Source of the DNA: Defluviitaleaceae bacterium
GTDB taxonomy: Bacteria > Bacillota > Clostridia > Lachnospirales > WRBF01
Assembly (NCBI GenBank): GCA_009784685.1
Contig: WRBF01000016.1
Location: 1-36,718 of the forward strand
Length of the DNA stretch: 36,718 nt
Reading direction: 5' to 3'
Shown here: in pieces, positions 1 through 8,784 of the stretch
Layout of the letters: each line of letters starts with the position of its first letter
Numbering within the stretch: the first letter of the stretch is position 1
The notes under the pieces: generated by a model
Databases searched by the model: none
What the model saw: only the letters and a program-made list of their open reading frames with translations
Told to the model about the DNA's origin: nothing
Program-made: the position numbers and the translations under genes

Positions 1-272
1 CCCTTGCAATACAATGTACAACACGGTTTTGAGTTGGAAATTTTTATCCCTGCCTTTGTCAATAGCCCTTGCCTTACATTGGTAAGGCTGCGGTCTCTTT
101 TCGTGGCAGGAATAAAAATTTCCTACTCAAAACTCTCCGACCTAAAGCCGCTAAAAATTCGTTTATTCGAAATTTGAGGTCGCAGGTCGTACTAGCCGTA
201 CACCAAGACCGAGAATAAAGAAGAAGCGAATTTTTAGCAGCTTTAGGCGTGTTGTACATTGTATTGCAAGGG
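1..272. repeat. Nested palindromic (MITE-like) element
   Basis: The outer arms 1-25 and 248-272 are perfect 25-bp inverted repeats. Inside them sit two more hairpins. One pairs 26-54 with 105-133 (27 of 29 positions) and carries a small apical hairpin, 71-77 with 82-88. The other pairs 141-161 with 227-247 (20 of 21). Folded, the whole unit is a three-way junction that accounts for nearly every base. No transposase is encoded; long antisense frames across it are by-products of the palindrome. Position 1 is the window edge, so the outer arm may continue leftward. It ends 40 bp before the phosphoglucomutase start, so it could affect that gene's transcript. A non-autonomous mobile element or a structured RNA are both possible. 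Confidence 0.8.
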
Positions 273-312
273 TATGCAGCATGCTTTGATCTGATAAAAA
301 GGAGAGACCCAT

Positions 313-2043
313 ATGAGCTATAAAGATATTTATAACAGTTGGATAAAAGACAGTTATTTTGATGAGTGTACGAGAAATGAACTTTTAAGCATAAAGTCTG
401 ATGAAAGAGAAATTGAAGAAAGATTTTGCCGCAATCTTGAATTTGGCACAGCGGGGCTTCGCGGGATAATTGGTGCAGGAACAAACCGCATGAATGTTTA
501 TACTGTGCGCCGGGCGACTCAGGGTTTTGCAAACTATATTTTAGGTAAAAAAGGCGCAAAAGATAAGGGCGTTGTTATAGCATATGATTCAAGGCGTATG
601 TCTCCGGAGTTTGCTCTTGAAACTGCCCTTGTGTTTAATGGGAACGGGATAAAAACATATTTGTTTGAAGATTTGCGTCCGGTGCCGATGCTTTCATTTG
701 CTGTCCGCCGTCTTAAAGCGGCGGGAGGCGTGGTTATAACAGCAAGCCATAACCCGCCTGAGTATAACGGTTACAAAGTTTATGGAGAAGATGGTGCTCA
801 AGTAGCTTTTCCGGTGGATTTAGCTATTATAAGTGAAGTTAACGGGATTGAAGACTTTCAAAGCATAAAAATTTCAAACCGTCTTGACGCTAAAGCCGCT
901 GGACTTTTTAATATAATAGACAAGGAAGTTGATGATGAATATATCAAAGAAGTTACGGCACAGCTTGTAGATGCAGAAACTGTAAAAAATACGCAGAAAG
1001 ATTTAAAAATAGTGTATACGCCCCTTCATGGCAGCGGTAATATGCCTGTTCAGCGTGTGCTTAAAGCAGCAGGTTTTGAAAATGTACATACTGTTGCTGA
1101 GCAGGAAGCCCCTGACCCGGATTTTACAACGGTTAAATCTCCAAACCCCGAAGACCCAAAAGCATTTGAACTGGGAATAAAGCTTGCGAATGAACTTGGG
1201 GCAGATATTGTAATAGGTACAGACCCCGACGCAGACAGGGTTGGTGCCGCAATAAGAGAAAAAGATGGAAAATACAGCTTTTTAACAGGCAACATGACGG
1301 GGCTTTTAATAGCGGAATATACTCTCGCAGGTCTTAAAAAAGCCGACAGGCTGAACCCTAAAAGCACTGTGATATCATCAGTCGTTTCAACGAAATCAGT
1401 TCAAAAGATGACAGGGGCATACGGTGTTCAGTATATTGAAGTTTTGACAGGATTTAAATATATTGGCGAAAAGATCAAGGAATTTGAAGAAACCGGAAGC
1501 AATGAGTTTATTTTTGGTTTTGAAGAAAGTTATGGATGTCTTAAAGGCACATATGCCCGGGATAAAGATGCTGTTTCTGCTTCAATGCTTCTTTGCGAGC
1601 TTGCGGCATACTATAAGTCCAGAAATATGACTTTGATTGATGGGCTTGAAGAAATCTATAAAAAATATGGATATGCAAAAGAGCATGTTGTTTCGATAAC
1701 TCTTGCAGGGCTTGACGGGCTTGCAAAAATAGAAGAAATAATGAAGACTCTAAGAAAAACTGAAAAACTTATAATCGGCGGTAAAGAAACAGTAGAGTTT
1801 AGAGACTACTCAGCGGGAACCCGCAAGAACATGGTAAATGATAAAATTGAAAAGATGAATCTGCCGAAAGCCGATGTTTTATATTATATTTTGTCAGATT
1901 CAACATGGATTTGCGTTCGACCATCAGGAACAGAACCGAAGATTAAAGTTTATTTTGGAGTTACAGGCACGGACTCAAACGATGCTGATAAAAAATTAGA
2001 TAAAGCCCGGACAGCTATGATGAAATTCATTGAAGGAATTTAA
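313..2043 (+). CDS. pgcA: Phospho-sugar mutase (alpha-phosphoglucomutase type)
   Basis: Interconverts glucose 1-phosphate and glucose 6-phosphate (possibly also mannose phosphates) in the cytoplasm, feeding glycogen, wall and envelope sugar synthesis. The 576-residue length fits the long PgcA-like branch of the phosphohexomutase superfamily. All four signature sites are present: the catalytic phosphoserine loop TASHNP with Ser145, the metal loop DPDADR with Asp304, Asp306 and Asp308, the sugar-binding loop GFEESYG at 402-408, and the phosphate-binding loop RPSGTEPK at 536-543. The ATG is preceded by a GGAGAG ribosome site at about 301-306. The gene stands just after the nested palindrome, and no clear promoter is visible between them. 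Phosphomannomutase activity cannot be excluded from sequence. Confidence 0.93.
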   Translation: MSYKDIYNSWIKDSYFDECTRNELLSIKSDEREIEERFCRNLEFGTAGLRGIIGAGTNRMNVYTVRRATQGFANYILGKKGAKDKGVVIAYDSRRMSPEFALETALVFNGNGIKTYLFEDLRPVPMLSFAVRRLKAAGGVVITASHNPPEYNGYKVYGEDGAQVAFPVDLAIISEVNGIEDFQSIKISNRLDAKAAGLFNIIDKEVDDEYIKEVTAQLVDAETVKNTQKDLKIVYTPLHGSGNMPVQRVLKAAGFENVHTVAEQEAPDPDFTTVKSPNPEDPKAFELGIKLANELGADIVIGTDPDADRVGAAIREKDGKYSFLTGNMTGLLIAEYTLAGLKKADRLNPKSTVISSVVSTKSVQKMTGAYGVQYIEVLTGFKYIGEKIKEFEETGSNEFIFGFEESYGCLKGTYARDKDAVSASMLLCELAAYYKSRNMTLIDGLEEIYKKYGYAKEHVVSITLAGLDGLAKIEEIMKTLRKTEKLIIGGKETVEFRDYSAGTRKNMVNDKIEKMNLPKADVLYYILSDSTWICVRPSGTEPKIKVYFGVTGTDSNDADKKLDKARTAMMKFIEGI

Positions 2044-2066
2044 GATTTGGTTTGATATATCAATTT

Positions 2067-2099
2067 TTTCTGGAACACGCAGTATATGTATGGTATAAT
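2067..2099 (+). promoter_or_regulatory. Sigma-A-type promoter, extended -10
   Basis: A consensus TATAAT at 2094-2099 is preceded by TG one base upstream (2091-2092), giving an extended -10. The -35 region around 2067-2076 is poor, as often with extended -10 promoters. It lies 30 bp before the flavin reductase-rubredoxin gene and suggests that gene starts a new transcript. Confidence 0.6.
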
Positions 2100-2128
2100 A
2101 TCGTAAGAAAGCAAAAGGGGGTTGATTC

Positions 2129-2737
2129 ATGGATAATTCTGCATTATTTAAATTAGGATATGGGCTTTATGTCCTTACAGCGAACGAAAACGGAAGAGAT
2201 AATGGATGCATTATCAATACGGCAATGCAAATTTCAAGTTCTAACTTGTCTATTGGGGCTATTGCTGTTAACAAACAAAACTATACTCACGATATGATAT
2301 TGAAAACAAAAAAGTTTAATATATCAATTCTCACAACAGAAACGCCTTTTGAGGTTTTTAAACATTTTGGTTTTAATTCAGGGACATCTTATGACAAATT
2401 TGCCGGCTATACAGATATAGCCAGGAGCGAAAATGGAATAACTTATCTTACAAAACATACCAATGCATTTTTGTCATTTGATGTTTTAGACACTATGGAT
2501 TTTGATTCGCATACTATGTTTAAGTCTAATATAATGGATGGCAAGGTTTTAGATTCAAAGGACAGTGTAACTTATGCGTATTATCACCAAAATATTAAAC
2601 CAAAATCGGAATTTGTAAAAAAGAGCGGCGGTCATCGTTGTGTTATTTGCAATTATGTTTACGAGGGTGATGTTTTGCCTTTAGATTTTATTTGTCCGAT
2701 ATGCAAGCATGGAATAAGTGATTTTGTAAAGATTTAA
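2129..2737 (+). CDS. Flavin reductase-rubredoxin fusion (high-molecular-weight rubredoxin type)
   Basis: Residues 1-160 look like an FMN-binding flavin reductase domain. Residues 169-202 are a rubredoxin domain with the iron-binding pairs Cys171/Cys174 and Cys189/Cys192 (CVIC and CPIC). This matches the high-molecular-weight rubredoxin architecture of anaerobes, which passes electrons from NAD(P)H or a partner to flavodiiron proteins or rubrerythrin in oxygen and peroxide detoxification. The length (202 residues) is usual for the fusion. A G-rich ribosome site precedes the ATG. No flavodiiron protein or rubrerythrin gene lies nearby, so the acceptor is unknown. The rubredoxin call is firm; the flavin domain rests on its overall pattern and family knowledge. 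Confidence 0.85.
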   Translation: MDNSALFKLGYGLYVLTANENGRDNGCIINTAMQISSSNLSIGAIAVNKQNYTHDMILKTKKFNISILTTETPFEVFKHFGFNSGTSYDKFAGYTDIARSENGITYLTKHTNAFLSFDVLDTMDFDSHTMFKSNIMDGKVLDSKDSVTYAYYHQNIKPKSEFVKKSGGHRCVICNYVYEGDVLPLDFICPICKHGISDFVKI

Positions 2738-2778
2738 AGCATTAAGCCATTAAGTTCATATCATTACAGGTGTTAATT

Positions 2779-3768
2779 ATGAAGCATTTAGTCGTAGTAA
2801 ATCCAAGGTCTTTTTCAAGAGAATGCCAAATGACTGCCGTTTCCGGCGAAATCAGAAGCTTTTTTAGAGATAACGGAGGCTTAGATAATGCTGTGCATTT
2901 ATCACGTTACCCGAGGGATGCAATTAGGGTAATACAGGCATATGCAAGCAAAACAGAAGACATAGTTAGGGTATATTCTGTCGGGGGAGATGGAATACTT
3001 CATGACTGCCTTAACGGAGTTATGGGTCTTAAGAACATGCAGCTCGCTGTTATGCCTTATGGCACTTCAAACAGTTTTGTCCGTGCTTTTGGTGAAAATA
3101 AGAAAGATATTTTCAAAAACATATCAAAGCAAGTATCTTCTCTAGATACGGCTGCAACGGATGTAATTAGCGTCTCGCCCGGGAACGGACGAGGAAGAGG
3201 AGGGAGATATGCCTTAAGCTTTTGTGCTTTGGGCGCAGAGGCATATGCCATATCTAAGTATCTTGATTTAATTCGAAATCGACCTAGTTTGGCAAACTTA
3301 TTAGTAAATCATCTTTATTCGGCGGTGGCAAGCTTAACGGCTTTCGATAAGAGCAACTTTTGCCAAGACTATAAAATAATAATTGACGATAAGGAATATA
3401 CCGACACTTATTTAGGGATACATATTTCAAACACCGGCCGTTATGGAGGAAACATGACCCCTGTGCCATCGGCGCACCCTGCCGACGGTCAGCTTGATAT
3501 TATACTCATTGAAAACATACCCAGAGTTGCCTTATTTCCTATGACAAGAGCCTATACAAAAGGTAAATCTCATAAATATCCTAAATTCTTTAAACATGTA
3601 CAGGGTAAATCTATAAGTATAAGAAGCAAAAAGCCACTCAGCATAAATCTTGACGGAGAGGTTTATTATGACACATTTGTTGAAGTTAATGTCTTACCTT
3701 CCGCCGTTAATATCGTTGTCCCTTCCGGGATAAAGTATGCTAATTCTGTTTTTGAAGATACGCTCTAA
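2779..3768 (+). CDS. Diacylglycerol kinase family lipid kinase
   Basis: A DagK/YegS/BmrU-type kinase that would phosphorylate diacylglycerol or a related lipid at the inner face of the membrane, recycling lipid into phosphatidic acid. The nucleotide-binding motif GGDGIL is at 69-74, a variant of GGDGTL. It is followed by PYGTSNSF, matching the family PxGTxNxF element, and a beta-rich C-terminal domain with NLDGE. An upstream in-frame GTG at 2770 exists, but AGGTG at 2768-2772 is correctly spaced for the ATG at 2779, which I prefer (329 residues). It is followed after 14 bp by the hybrid kinase gene, so the two are probably co-transcribed. The natural lipid substrate is not determinable here. 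Confidence 0.85.
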   Translation: MKHLVVVNPRSFSRECQMTAVSGEIRSFFRDNGGLDNAVHLSRYPRDAIRVIQAYASKTEDIVRVYSVGGDGILHDCLNGVMGLKNMQLAVMPYGTSNSFVRAFGENKKDIFKNISKQVSSLDTAATDVISVSPGNGRGRGGRYALSFCALGAEAYAISKYLDLIRNRPSLANLLVNHLYSAVASLTAFDKSNFCQDYKIIIDDKEYTDTYLGIHISNTGRYGGNMTPVPSAHPADGQLDIILIENIPRVALFPMTRAYTKGKSHKYPKFFKHVQGKSISIRSKKPLSINLDGEVYYDTFVEVNVLPSAVNIVVPSGIKYANSVFEDTL

Positions 3769-3782
3769 GGAGATGGGTATGT

Positions 3783-6458
3783 GTGAACAACCTAAGCTAC
3801 AAGATTAACCATGAAAACTCTCATACTTTTTGGGCAAACGCACTCTCATTTTTAATATTGATTGGGTATACGACTGTGCGGTGGGCATACTTTTATGCAA
3901 GCGGCCAGAGAAATTTAATCCTGGTTTTTCTTATTATATTTCTTACCGTAGGCATTTTAATGGTGTCCTCGTTGTTTGTTTTTAAAAATAGGCCTGAAAT
4001 TTGGGCTTTTGTCCTGCCGGGCTCTATCGTTGCAGGGTTATTTACCTTTACCATTTTCGTAGAAGGAAACCCCTATTTGTTTTTAATATTAACGAGTCTT
4101 TGCGGTGTCAGCGGGTCTTATCTTTATATCAAATCTTATTTGCGATTTATTCTTTTCGTTAATGTGCTCTTGTTCATTTCGATTGTCATGCTTCAACTTC
4201 CTATTGAGGGCGTTGCTATTGATAATGAAAATATATACACTAAATGGTTTTTGATGATGTTTTGTGTTTTGAGTTTATACATAGCTCTTGTGCATGTTAC
4301 AAAAAAACATGAGGAAAACACTAACGCAATGGGATACTTTATAACAATGTTAGATGCTACCCCTAATATTGTTGCTGTAGTAGATATGAATAACCGCGTA
4401 AACTATATAAGCAAAGAGCTCTGTAAGCTTGCGAAACTTGAAAACATTGATTTTGCCAAAAATCGCCCTTTGCTTGACTTGTTTGGTAATTCAGAAATAT
4501 CTGATATGATAGCCGATATACTGGACACTGTTGGTGATTCTGAAAACACAGTAAAAGTTGAAATAGACGGTGAGGACAGATATTTAAAAATATCTTGTGT
4601 TCGCTTGGGTCGGAAAAAAGGTAAATTTATAAACATTTCCGAGGTTACTCCAATAATGCAAGCAAGGATTGAAGCAGAACATGCATCAAGAGCTAAAAGT
4701 GATTTTTTAGCTACGATTTCTCATGAAATTCGAACTCCGATGAATGCAATTATAGGAATTGCACAAATTCAGCTGCAAAATGAAGACCTTCCGGATGAAT
4801 TTGCGGCGGCACTTGATAAAATTTGGCATGCAAGCGACAGCTTACTTGGAATTATAAATGATGTTTTGGACATGTCAAAAGTTGAAGCAGAACGGTTAGA
4901 ATTAAGCCCGGCAAATTATGATGTGCCAAGTTTGATTAGTGATGTTGTGCAGCTTAACATTATAAAAATTGCTTCCAAACCCGTAGAATTTGTGTTAGAT
5001 GTAGATGAAAACTTACCGTCAAGATTTTTTGGTGATGAACTTAGAATTAAACAAATTTTAAACAATTTTTTGTCAAATGGTATGAAGTATACAGCGAGAG
5101 GCTCTGTGCATTTATCTGTCAGCCACTCTGACCACGGGGAATTCGCTATGCTTAAGTTCGTTATTAAAGATACTGGGCAAGGGATTAAGTCCCAGGATGT
5201 GGAAAAATTGTTTTCGAAATATCAGCGTTTTAACAGCGAAGAAAACCGTAACATTGAAGGCACGGGGCTTGGTTTGTTTATAACCTATAAACTTGTAGAG
5301 ATGATGCAAGGTAATATAATCGTTGAAAGTGAGTTCGGAAAGGGAAGCACATTCACAGTTGAAATAAAGCAAAAAACCGCAGAATGCCCTGTTATCGGTG
5401 CCGAACTTTCGAATAAGCTCTGTAGTTTTACATTTGCGGATAAAAGAAAAAGAACCAAAGCTATGATCGCCAATTATACACCTATGCCTTATGGAAAAGT
5501 TTTGATTGTTGATGATATCGAAACGAATTTATATGTTGCAAAGGGGCTGCTTGTACCATATGATCTGAATACTGAAACGGTAGACAGCGGCTTTGCAGCT
5601 ATTGATTTTATAAAAAATGGCAAGAGTTATGATATAATTTTTATGGATCACATGATGCCCGGAATTGATGGTGTTGAAACAACTAAAAGGCTGCGGGAAC
5701 TTGGGTATACTAACGCTATTGTAGCTCTCACCGCTAACGCTTTAACGGATAATGATGAAATGTTTGCACAAAATGGTTTTGATGGCTTTCTTTCAAAGCC
5801 GATAGATGTTAGAAATTTAGACGTTGTACTTAATAAATTCATTTGTGATATGCACCCGGAAGAGTCTGTTAAGTACAAGCCTATAATAGCAGAACGGCGC
5901 AAGATACGCCGGGATAATAATATAGTCGAAAGAAGCCCGGAACTAATAAAGGTTTTTTGCAAAGATGCCAAAAAAGCGATAACAGTATTACGCAAAGCTT
6001 TGTTAAACAAAGACATAGCATCCTTTACCATTACTACACATGCAATGAAAACAGCTCTATCAAATATCGGAGAAAACGGTAAATCAATCCTTGCATCTAA
6101 GCTAGAAACTGCAGGTAAAGAAAATGATTGGGGTTTCATTGTTTTTAACACAGAACGATTTGTGCAGTTGTTGGAAGAATTAATAAAAGAAATGGATGTA
6201 CTTGAAGTATTTGAAAACGAACCAAATAGTGACTTGCAGGAAGACATGCTATATTTGGAAGAACAGCTGAAGCTTATAAAAATTGCCTGTGATGATTATG
6301 ACGACACAGCTGTTTATAACGTTATAGACCGTCTAAGAGGGAAGCCGTGGAGGTCTGAAATATGCACTTTGATTGATAACATGTATGATATGTTGTTTTT
6401 GCACAGTGATTTCGACGGTGTAGGCTCAGCAGCGCAGGATCATTATGAGAGGGAATAA
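3783..6458 (+). CDS. Hybrid sensor histidine kinase (6 TM, PAS-like, HisKA, HATPase, REC, HPt)
   Basis: An 891-residue membrane kinase with a full internal phosphorelay. Six hydrophobic segments fill about residues 10-175. A PAS-like region follows at about 185-285, then HisKA with the H-box SHEIRTPMN (phospho-acceptor His314). The ATPase domain shows N-box (NNFLSNGMKYT), G1 (DTGQGI) and G2 (GTGLGLF) motifs. A receiver domain carries DD near its start and phospho-acceptor Asp622 in FMDHMMPG. The C-terminus has an HPt-like segment with His753 in THAMKTALSNIG. The start is GTG, with AAGGAG 9 bp upstream; the overlapping ATG at 3779 is out of frame and closes quickly. The REC-HD-GYP gene begins 27 bp downstream, making it the likely phosphate acceptor. 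The signal sensed is unknown. Confidence 0.92.
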   Translation: MNNLSYKINHENSHTFWANALSFLILIGYTTVRWAYFYASGQRNLILVFLIIFLTVGILMVSSLFVFKNRPEIWAFVLPGSIVAGLFTFTIFVEGNPYLFLILTSLCGVSGSYLYIKSYLRFILFVNVLLFISIVMLQLPIEGVAIDNENIYTKWFLMMFCVLSLYIALVHVTKKHEENTNAMGYFITMLDATPNIVAVVDMNNRVNYISKELCKLAKLENIDFAKNRPLLDLFGNSEISDMIADILDTVGDSENTVKVEIDGEDRYLKISCVRLGRKKGKFINISEVTPIMQARIEAEHASRAKSDFLATISHEIRTPMNAIIGIAQIQLQNEDLPDEFAAALDKIWHASDSLLGIINDVLDMSKVEAERLELSPANYDVPSLISDVVQLNIIKIASKPVEFVLDVDENLPSRFFGDELRIKQILNNFLSNGMKYTARGSVHLSVSHSDHGEFAMLKFVIKDTGQGIKSQDVEKLFSKYQRFNSEENRNIEGTGLGLFITYKLVEMMQGNIIVESEFGKGSTFTVEIKQKTAECPVIGAELSNKLCSFTFADKRKRTKAMIANYTPMPYGKVLIVDDIETNLYVAKGLLVPYDLNTETVDSGFAAIDFIKNGKSYDIIFMDHMMPGIDGVETTKRLRELGYTNAIVALTANALTDNDEMFAQNGFDGFLSKPIDVRNLDVVLNKFICDMHPEESVKYKPIIAERRKIRRDNNIVERSPELIKVFCKDAKKAITVLRKALLNKDIASFTITTHAMKTALSNIGENGKSILASKLETAGKENDWGFIVFNTERFVQLLEELIKEMDVLEVFENEPNSDLQEDMLYLEEQLKLIKIACDDYDDTAVYNVIDRLRGKPWRSEICTLIDNMYDMLFLHSDFDGVGSAAQDHYERE

Positions 6459-6485
6459 TGATGAAAGTTATTGAGAGGGAAAAAA

Positions 6486-7493
6486 ATGAAAACGATATTT
6501 GTAGTTGATGATAATGATACTAACTTGATGATGGTTAAAAGAGCATTAGATGGGATATATAAAACATTTGCCTTACCATCTGCTGAAAAGATGTTCAAAC
6601 TTGCGGAGAAAATCCGCCCGGATCTTATTTTGTTGGATGTAAATATGCCTGTTATGAACGGATTTGAGGCTATGAAAATATTAAAGGCTAATAAGGAGTT
6701 AAAAGACGTTCCGATAGTTTTTCTTACTGCGAGGAATGATGAAGCTTCAGAAATAGAAGGGTTTGGCTTAGGTGCAATTGATTTTATTAACAAGCCTTTT
6801 TCTGCCCCGGTTTTGGTGCGTCGTATTGAATCACATATTGAGACTGATAAATTGGTTAAAAAAAGTCAACAAGCTGTGCGCAATATCCATCTTGCTACAA
6901 TTAGCGTAATTGCGGATATGGTTGAGAGCAGAGACAAAGAAACAGGAGGACATATCGAACGAACACAAATTTATTTGGAAATTATTGTAAATGAGCTCAT
7001 CAGAATGGGGATTTATCAAGATGAAATTCAAAGTTGGGATATGAGCCTGCTTTTACCGTCAGCTCAGTTACATGATGTAGGGAAAATTACAGTTAGCGAT
7101 TTAATACTTAACAAGCCTTCAAAGCTTACCGACGATGAATTTAAGCTTATAAAACAGCATTGTGGATATGGTGAAAGAATTATTAACAAAATTATTAACC
7201 AGACACATAACGATGACTTTTTGCTTCATGCAAAAAGATTTTCAGGATATCATCATGAAAAATGGGATGGAAGCGGCTATCCTCATGGGCTTAAAGGTAC
7301 GGAAATTCCTTTAGAGGGCAGAATTCTTGCTGTAGCTGATGTATATGATGCTCTCGTCTCTAAGCGCCCGTACAAAGAACCTTTTTCTCATGAAAGGGCA
7401 GTAGAAATTATTTGTTCAGACAGCGGCAGCCATTTTGACCCTAACATTATAGAGGCTTTTAAAAATGTAGTTGATGCTTTTAAGGCTTGTTAA
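6486..7493 (+). CDS. Response regulator with HD-GYP domain (c-di-GMP phosphodiesterase, RpfG type)
   Basis: A 335-residue cytoplasmic two-domain protein. The receiver domain (about 1-120) has acidic residues in VVDDND, phospho-acceptor Asp51 in LLDVNMP and the conserved Lys of INKPF. The HD-GYP domain (about 130-335) has HDVGK at 196-200 and HHEKWDGSGYP beginning at His256, so both metal-ligand sets and the GYP signature are intact. Known members hydrolyse c-di-GMP. A TTG at 6471 is in frame, but GAGAGGG just upstream of the ATG at 6486 supports the shorter start. It directly follows the hybrid kinase, so phosphorylation by that kinase's HPt is the natural inference. It ends only 4 bp before the stop of the leftward DUF5050 gene. 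Confidence 0.92.
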   Translation: MKTIFVVDDNDTNLMMVKRALDGIYKTFALPSAEKMFKLAEKIRPDLILLDVNMPVMNGFEAMKILKANKELKDVPIVFLTARNDEASEIEGFGLGAIDFINKPFSAPVLVRRIESHIETDKLVKKSQQAVRNIHLATISVIADMVESRDKETGGHIERTQIYLEIIVNELIRMGIYQDEIQSWDMSLLLPSAQLHDVGKITVSDLILNKPSKLTDDEFKLIKQHCGYGERIINKIINQTHNDDFLLHAKRFSGYHHEKWDGSGYPHGLKGTEIPLEGRILAVADVYDALVSKRPYKEPFSHERAVEIICSDSGSHFDPNIIEAFKNVVDAFKAC

Positions 7494-7497
7494 GACA

Positions 7498-8679
7498 TTA
7501 ATATATGTTTGGCGTCAAGCCTGACCCATCTCTGCGAATTTTGTAAAATTCAGGAAAAAGGCGAAGATATGAGCGAAAATAGATCCACTCGTCATCAGTA
7601 TTGTACACATAACCCCAAAAACCTTCTTCATAATGTAATTGAATGCGCTCTGTACCATCACGGCGAGCCATGATTAATCGGTTTGTTATGTAAAAAATCC
7701 AATCCTCGGAGTGTCCATCTTCAGATGGGGAAAGAATTTGCAGCTCTTCAAAACCATCAGCGGGGTTTCCTAGCCTCATTCTGAAATTGCCTACATATAC
7801 CCATCCGTTACTTATTACAAATTGTTCACGGAAGTCACTGCCGCTGATGCCTAAACCCAGTGGGCTGTATGCAACTAAAGTCGGGTTTGAACCGTCAAGA
7901 TTAATTCTATGAAGTGCAAACCCTTCCGGTCCGACACCTAAAGTTGTATGCCGATAACTGTAAAATATATAATCTCCAACAATTTGATAATAGCCTAAAC
8001 TGTAAGCCAAAAGAGCGCATGTTCTCCCATCAGGTCTGCTCACATATAGCTCGCCGTGATCTCTTCCTAATAGAGTATAGTCAACAAAAAATACATTATC
8101 GCCAACAACGTGAAATCGATCGACAGCTCTCCAACTAACTTGGTATGCGGGGCCGTTATTACTATCATTTCTCATTCGAAATAATGCAGAATATGAAATA
8201 TCGTCAAACTCTACAGGGTATATGAAGTATAGCCAATCTCCAACTATGTATCTATCCCGCATGAGTATATCTATTGGAAAAAGAGGTTCAAATGAATATA
8301 CAATATCATCCCAAGATACACATTGCAAATCAGGAACTATATCGTCTTGCATGGGAGTTATAGTCTGTGATTCCTGAATTGCATATGCTGCCTCTTGCGT
8401 TGTCTCTGTATGCAATGAGGTTTCTGCTTGTCCTTGTTCCATGTTTGCAATAATAAATGGAACTATACCCTGAAAAAGTCCAATTGCTAAACCACAAATC
8501 GAGATTAACACAGGAATGAGCCATTGCATCTTTGATCTTGCCTCATTTTCATTTGTCTTATTTTCGTTTATCTTATTTTCGTTTATCTTATTTTCGTTTG
8601 TTATATTTTCGTTTGTTATATTTTCGTTTATCTTATTTTTTCGTTGATTATTTTTTTTTGTCTTTCGACTTTTCCCCAT
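7498..8679 (-). CDS. Membrane-anchored DUF5050-like protein with Asn/Glu repeat
   Basis: A protein of 393 residues from the preferred ATG. A very basic, Lys/Asn-rich N-terminus holds pentapeptide repeats of the INENK/TNENI kind. One membrane segment follows (about 54-76, PVLISICGLAIGLFQGIVPF), then a large extracytoplasmic region. That region has recurring W-[IV]-Y-[FV] motifs and ends with a YKIRRDGSG element, typical of DUF5050 beta-propeller-like domains of clostridial surface proteins. Function is unknown; ligand or glycan recognition outside the cell is a guess. An in-frame TTG 8 codons upstream is possible, but the ATG at 8679 has a G-rich ribosome site about 10 bp upstream. The neighbouring REC-HD-GYP gene is convergent with a 4-bp gap and no clear terminator. 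Confidence 0.7.
   Translation of the reverse strand: MGKSRKTKKNNQRKNKINENITNENITNENKINENKINENKTNENEARSKMQWLIPVLISICGLAIGLFQGIVPFIIANMEQGQAETSLHTETTQEAAYAIQESQTITPMQDDIVPDLQCVSWDDIVYSFEPLFPIDILMRDRYIVGDWLYFIYPVEFDDISYSALFRMRNDSNNGPAYQVSWRAVDRFHVVGDNVFFVDYTLLGRDHGELYVSRPDGRTCALLAYSLGYYQIVGDYIFYSYRHTTLGVGPEGFALHRINLDGSNPTLVAYSPLGLGISGSDFREQFVISNGWVYVGNFRMRLGNPADGFEELQILSPSEDGHSEDWIFYITNRLIMARRDGTERIQLHYEEGFWGYVYNTDDEWIYFRSYLRLFPEFYKIRRDGSGLTPNIY
8545..8634 (-). repeat. 15-bp tandem coding repeat, six units
   Basis: Six consecutive 15-bp units (two variants ending in ATCTT or GTTAT on the plus strand) lie inside the DUF5050 gene and encode the N-terminal INENK/TNENI pentapeptides. Because the unit is a multiple of three, copy-number change would alter the length of the cytoplasmic tail without shifting frame. 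Confidence 0.9.
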
Positions 8680-8714
8680 CGGATAATCGCCCCAACCCTT
8701 CAATTTTGAACTAG

Positions 8715-8744
8715 ATTATATCATAATCATTAAGTGTAATTCAA
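8715..8744 (-). promoter_or_regulatory. Sigma-A-type promoter for the DUF5050 gene
   Basis: On the minus strand TTGAAT (8744-8739) and TATAAT (8720-8715) are separated by 18 bp. The -10 lies 35 bp upstream of the preferred ATG. Confidence 0.6.
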
Positions 8745-8784
8745 TGTGTTTCCCCGGTAGAATGCAACAGAGAAAAAGCAGGAT

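Noticed and set aside
74-559. 161-residue minus-strand reading frame across the palindrome and the start of the mutase gene
   Set aside because: It overlaps the structured repeat and the strongly supported mutase on the other strand, has no ribosome site and no recognisable domain.
5648-6247. 199-residue minus-strand frame within the hybrid kinase gene
   Set aside because: It is antisense to the REC and HPt domains, whose motifs are intact, and has serine-rich low-complexity content typical of a shadow frame.
7483-7522. 7-bp inverted repeat spanning the convergent ends of the HD-GYP and DUF5050 genes as a terminator
   Set aside because: The stem is short, the loop is 26 nt and there is no T-run on either strand.
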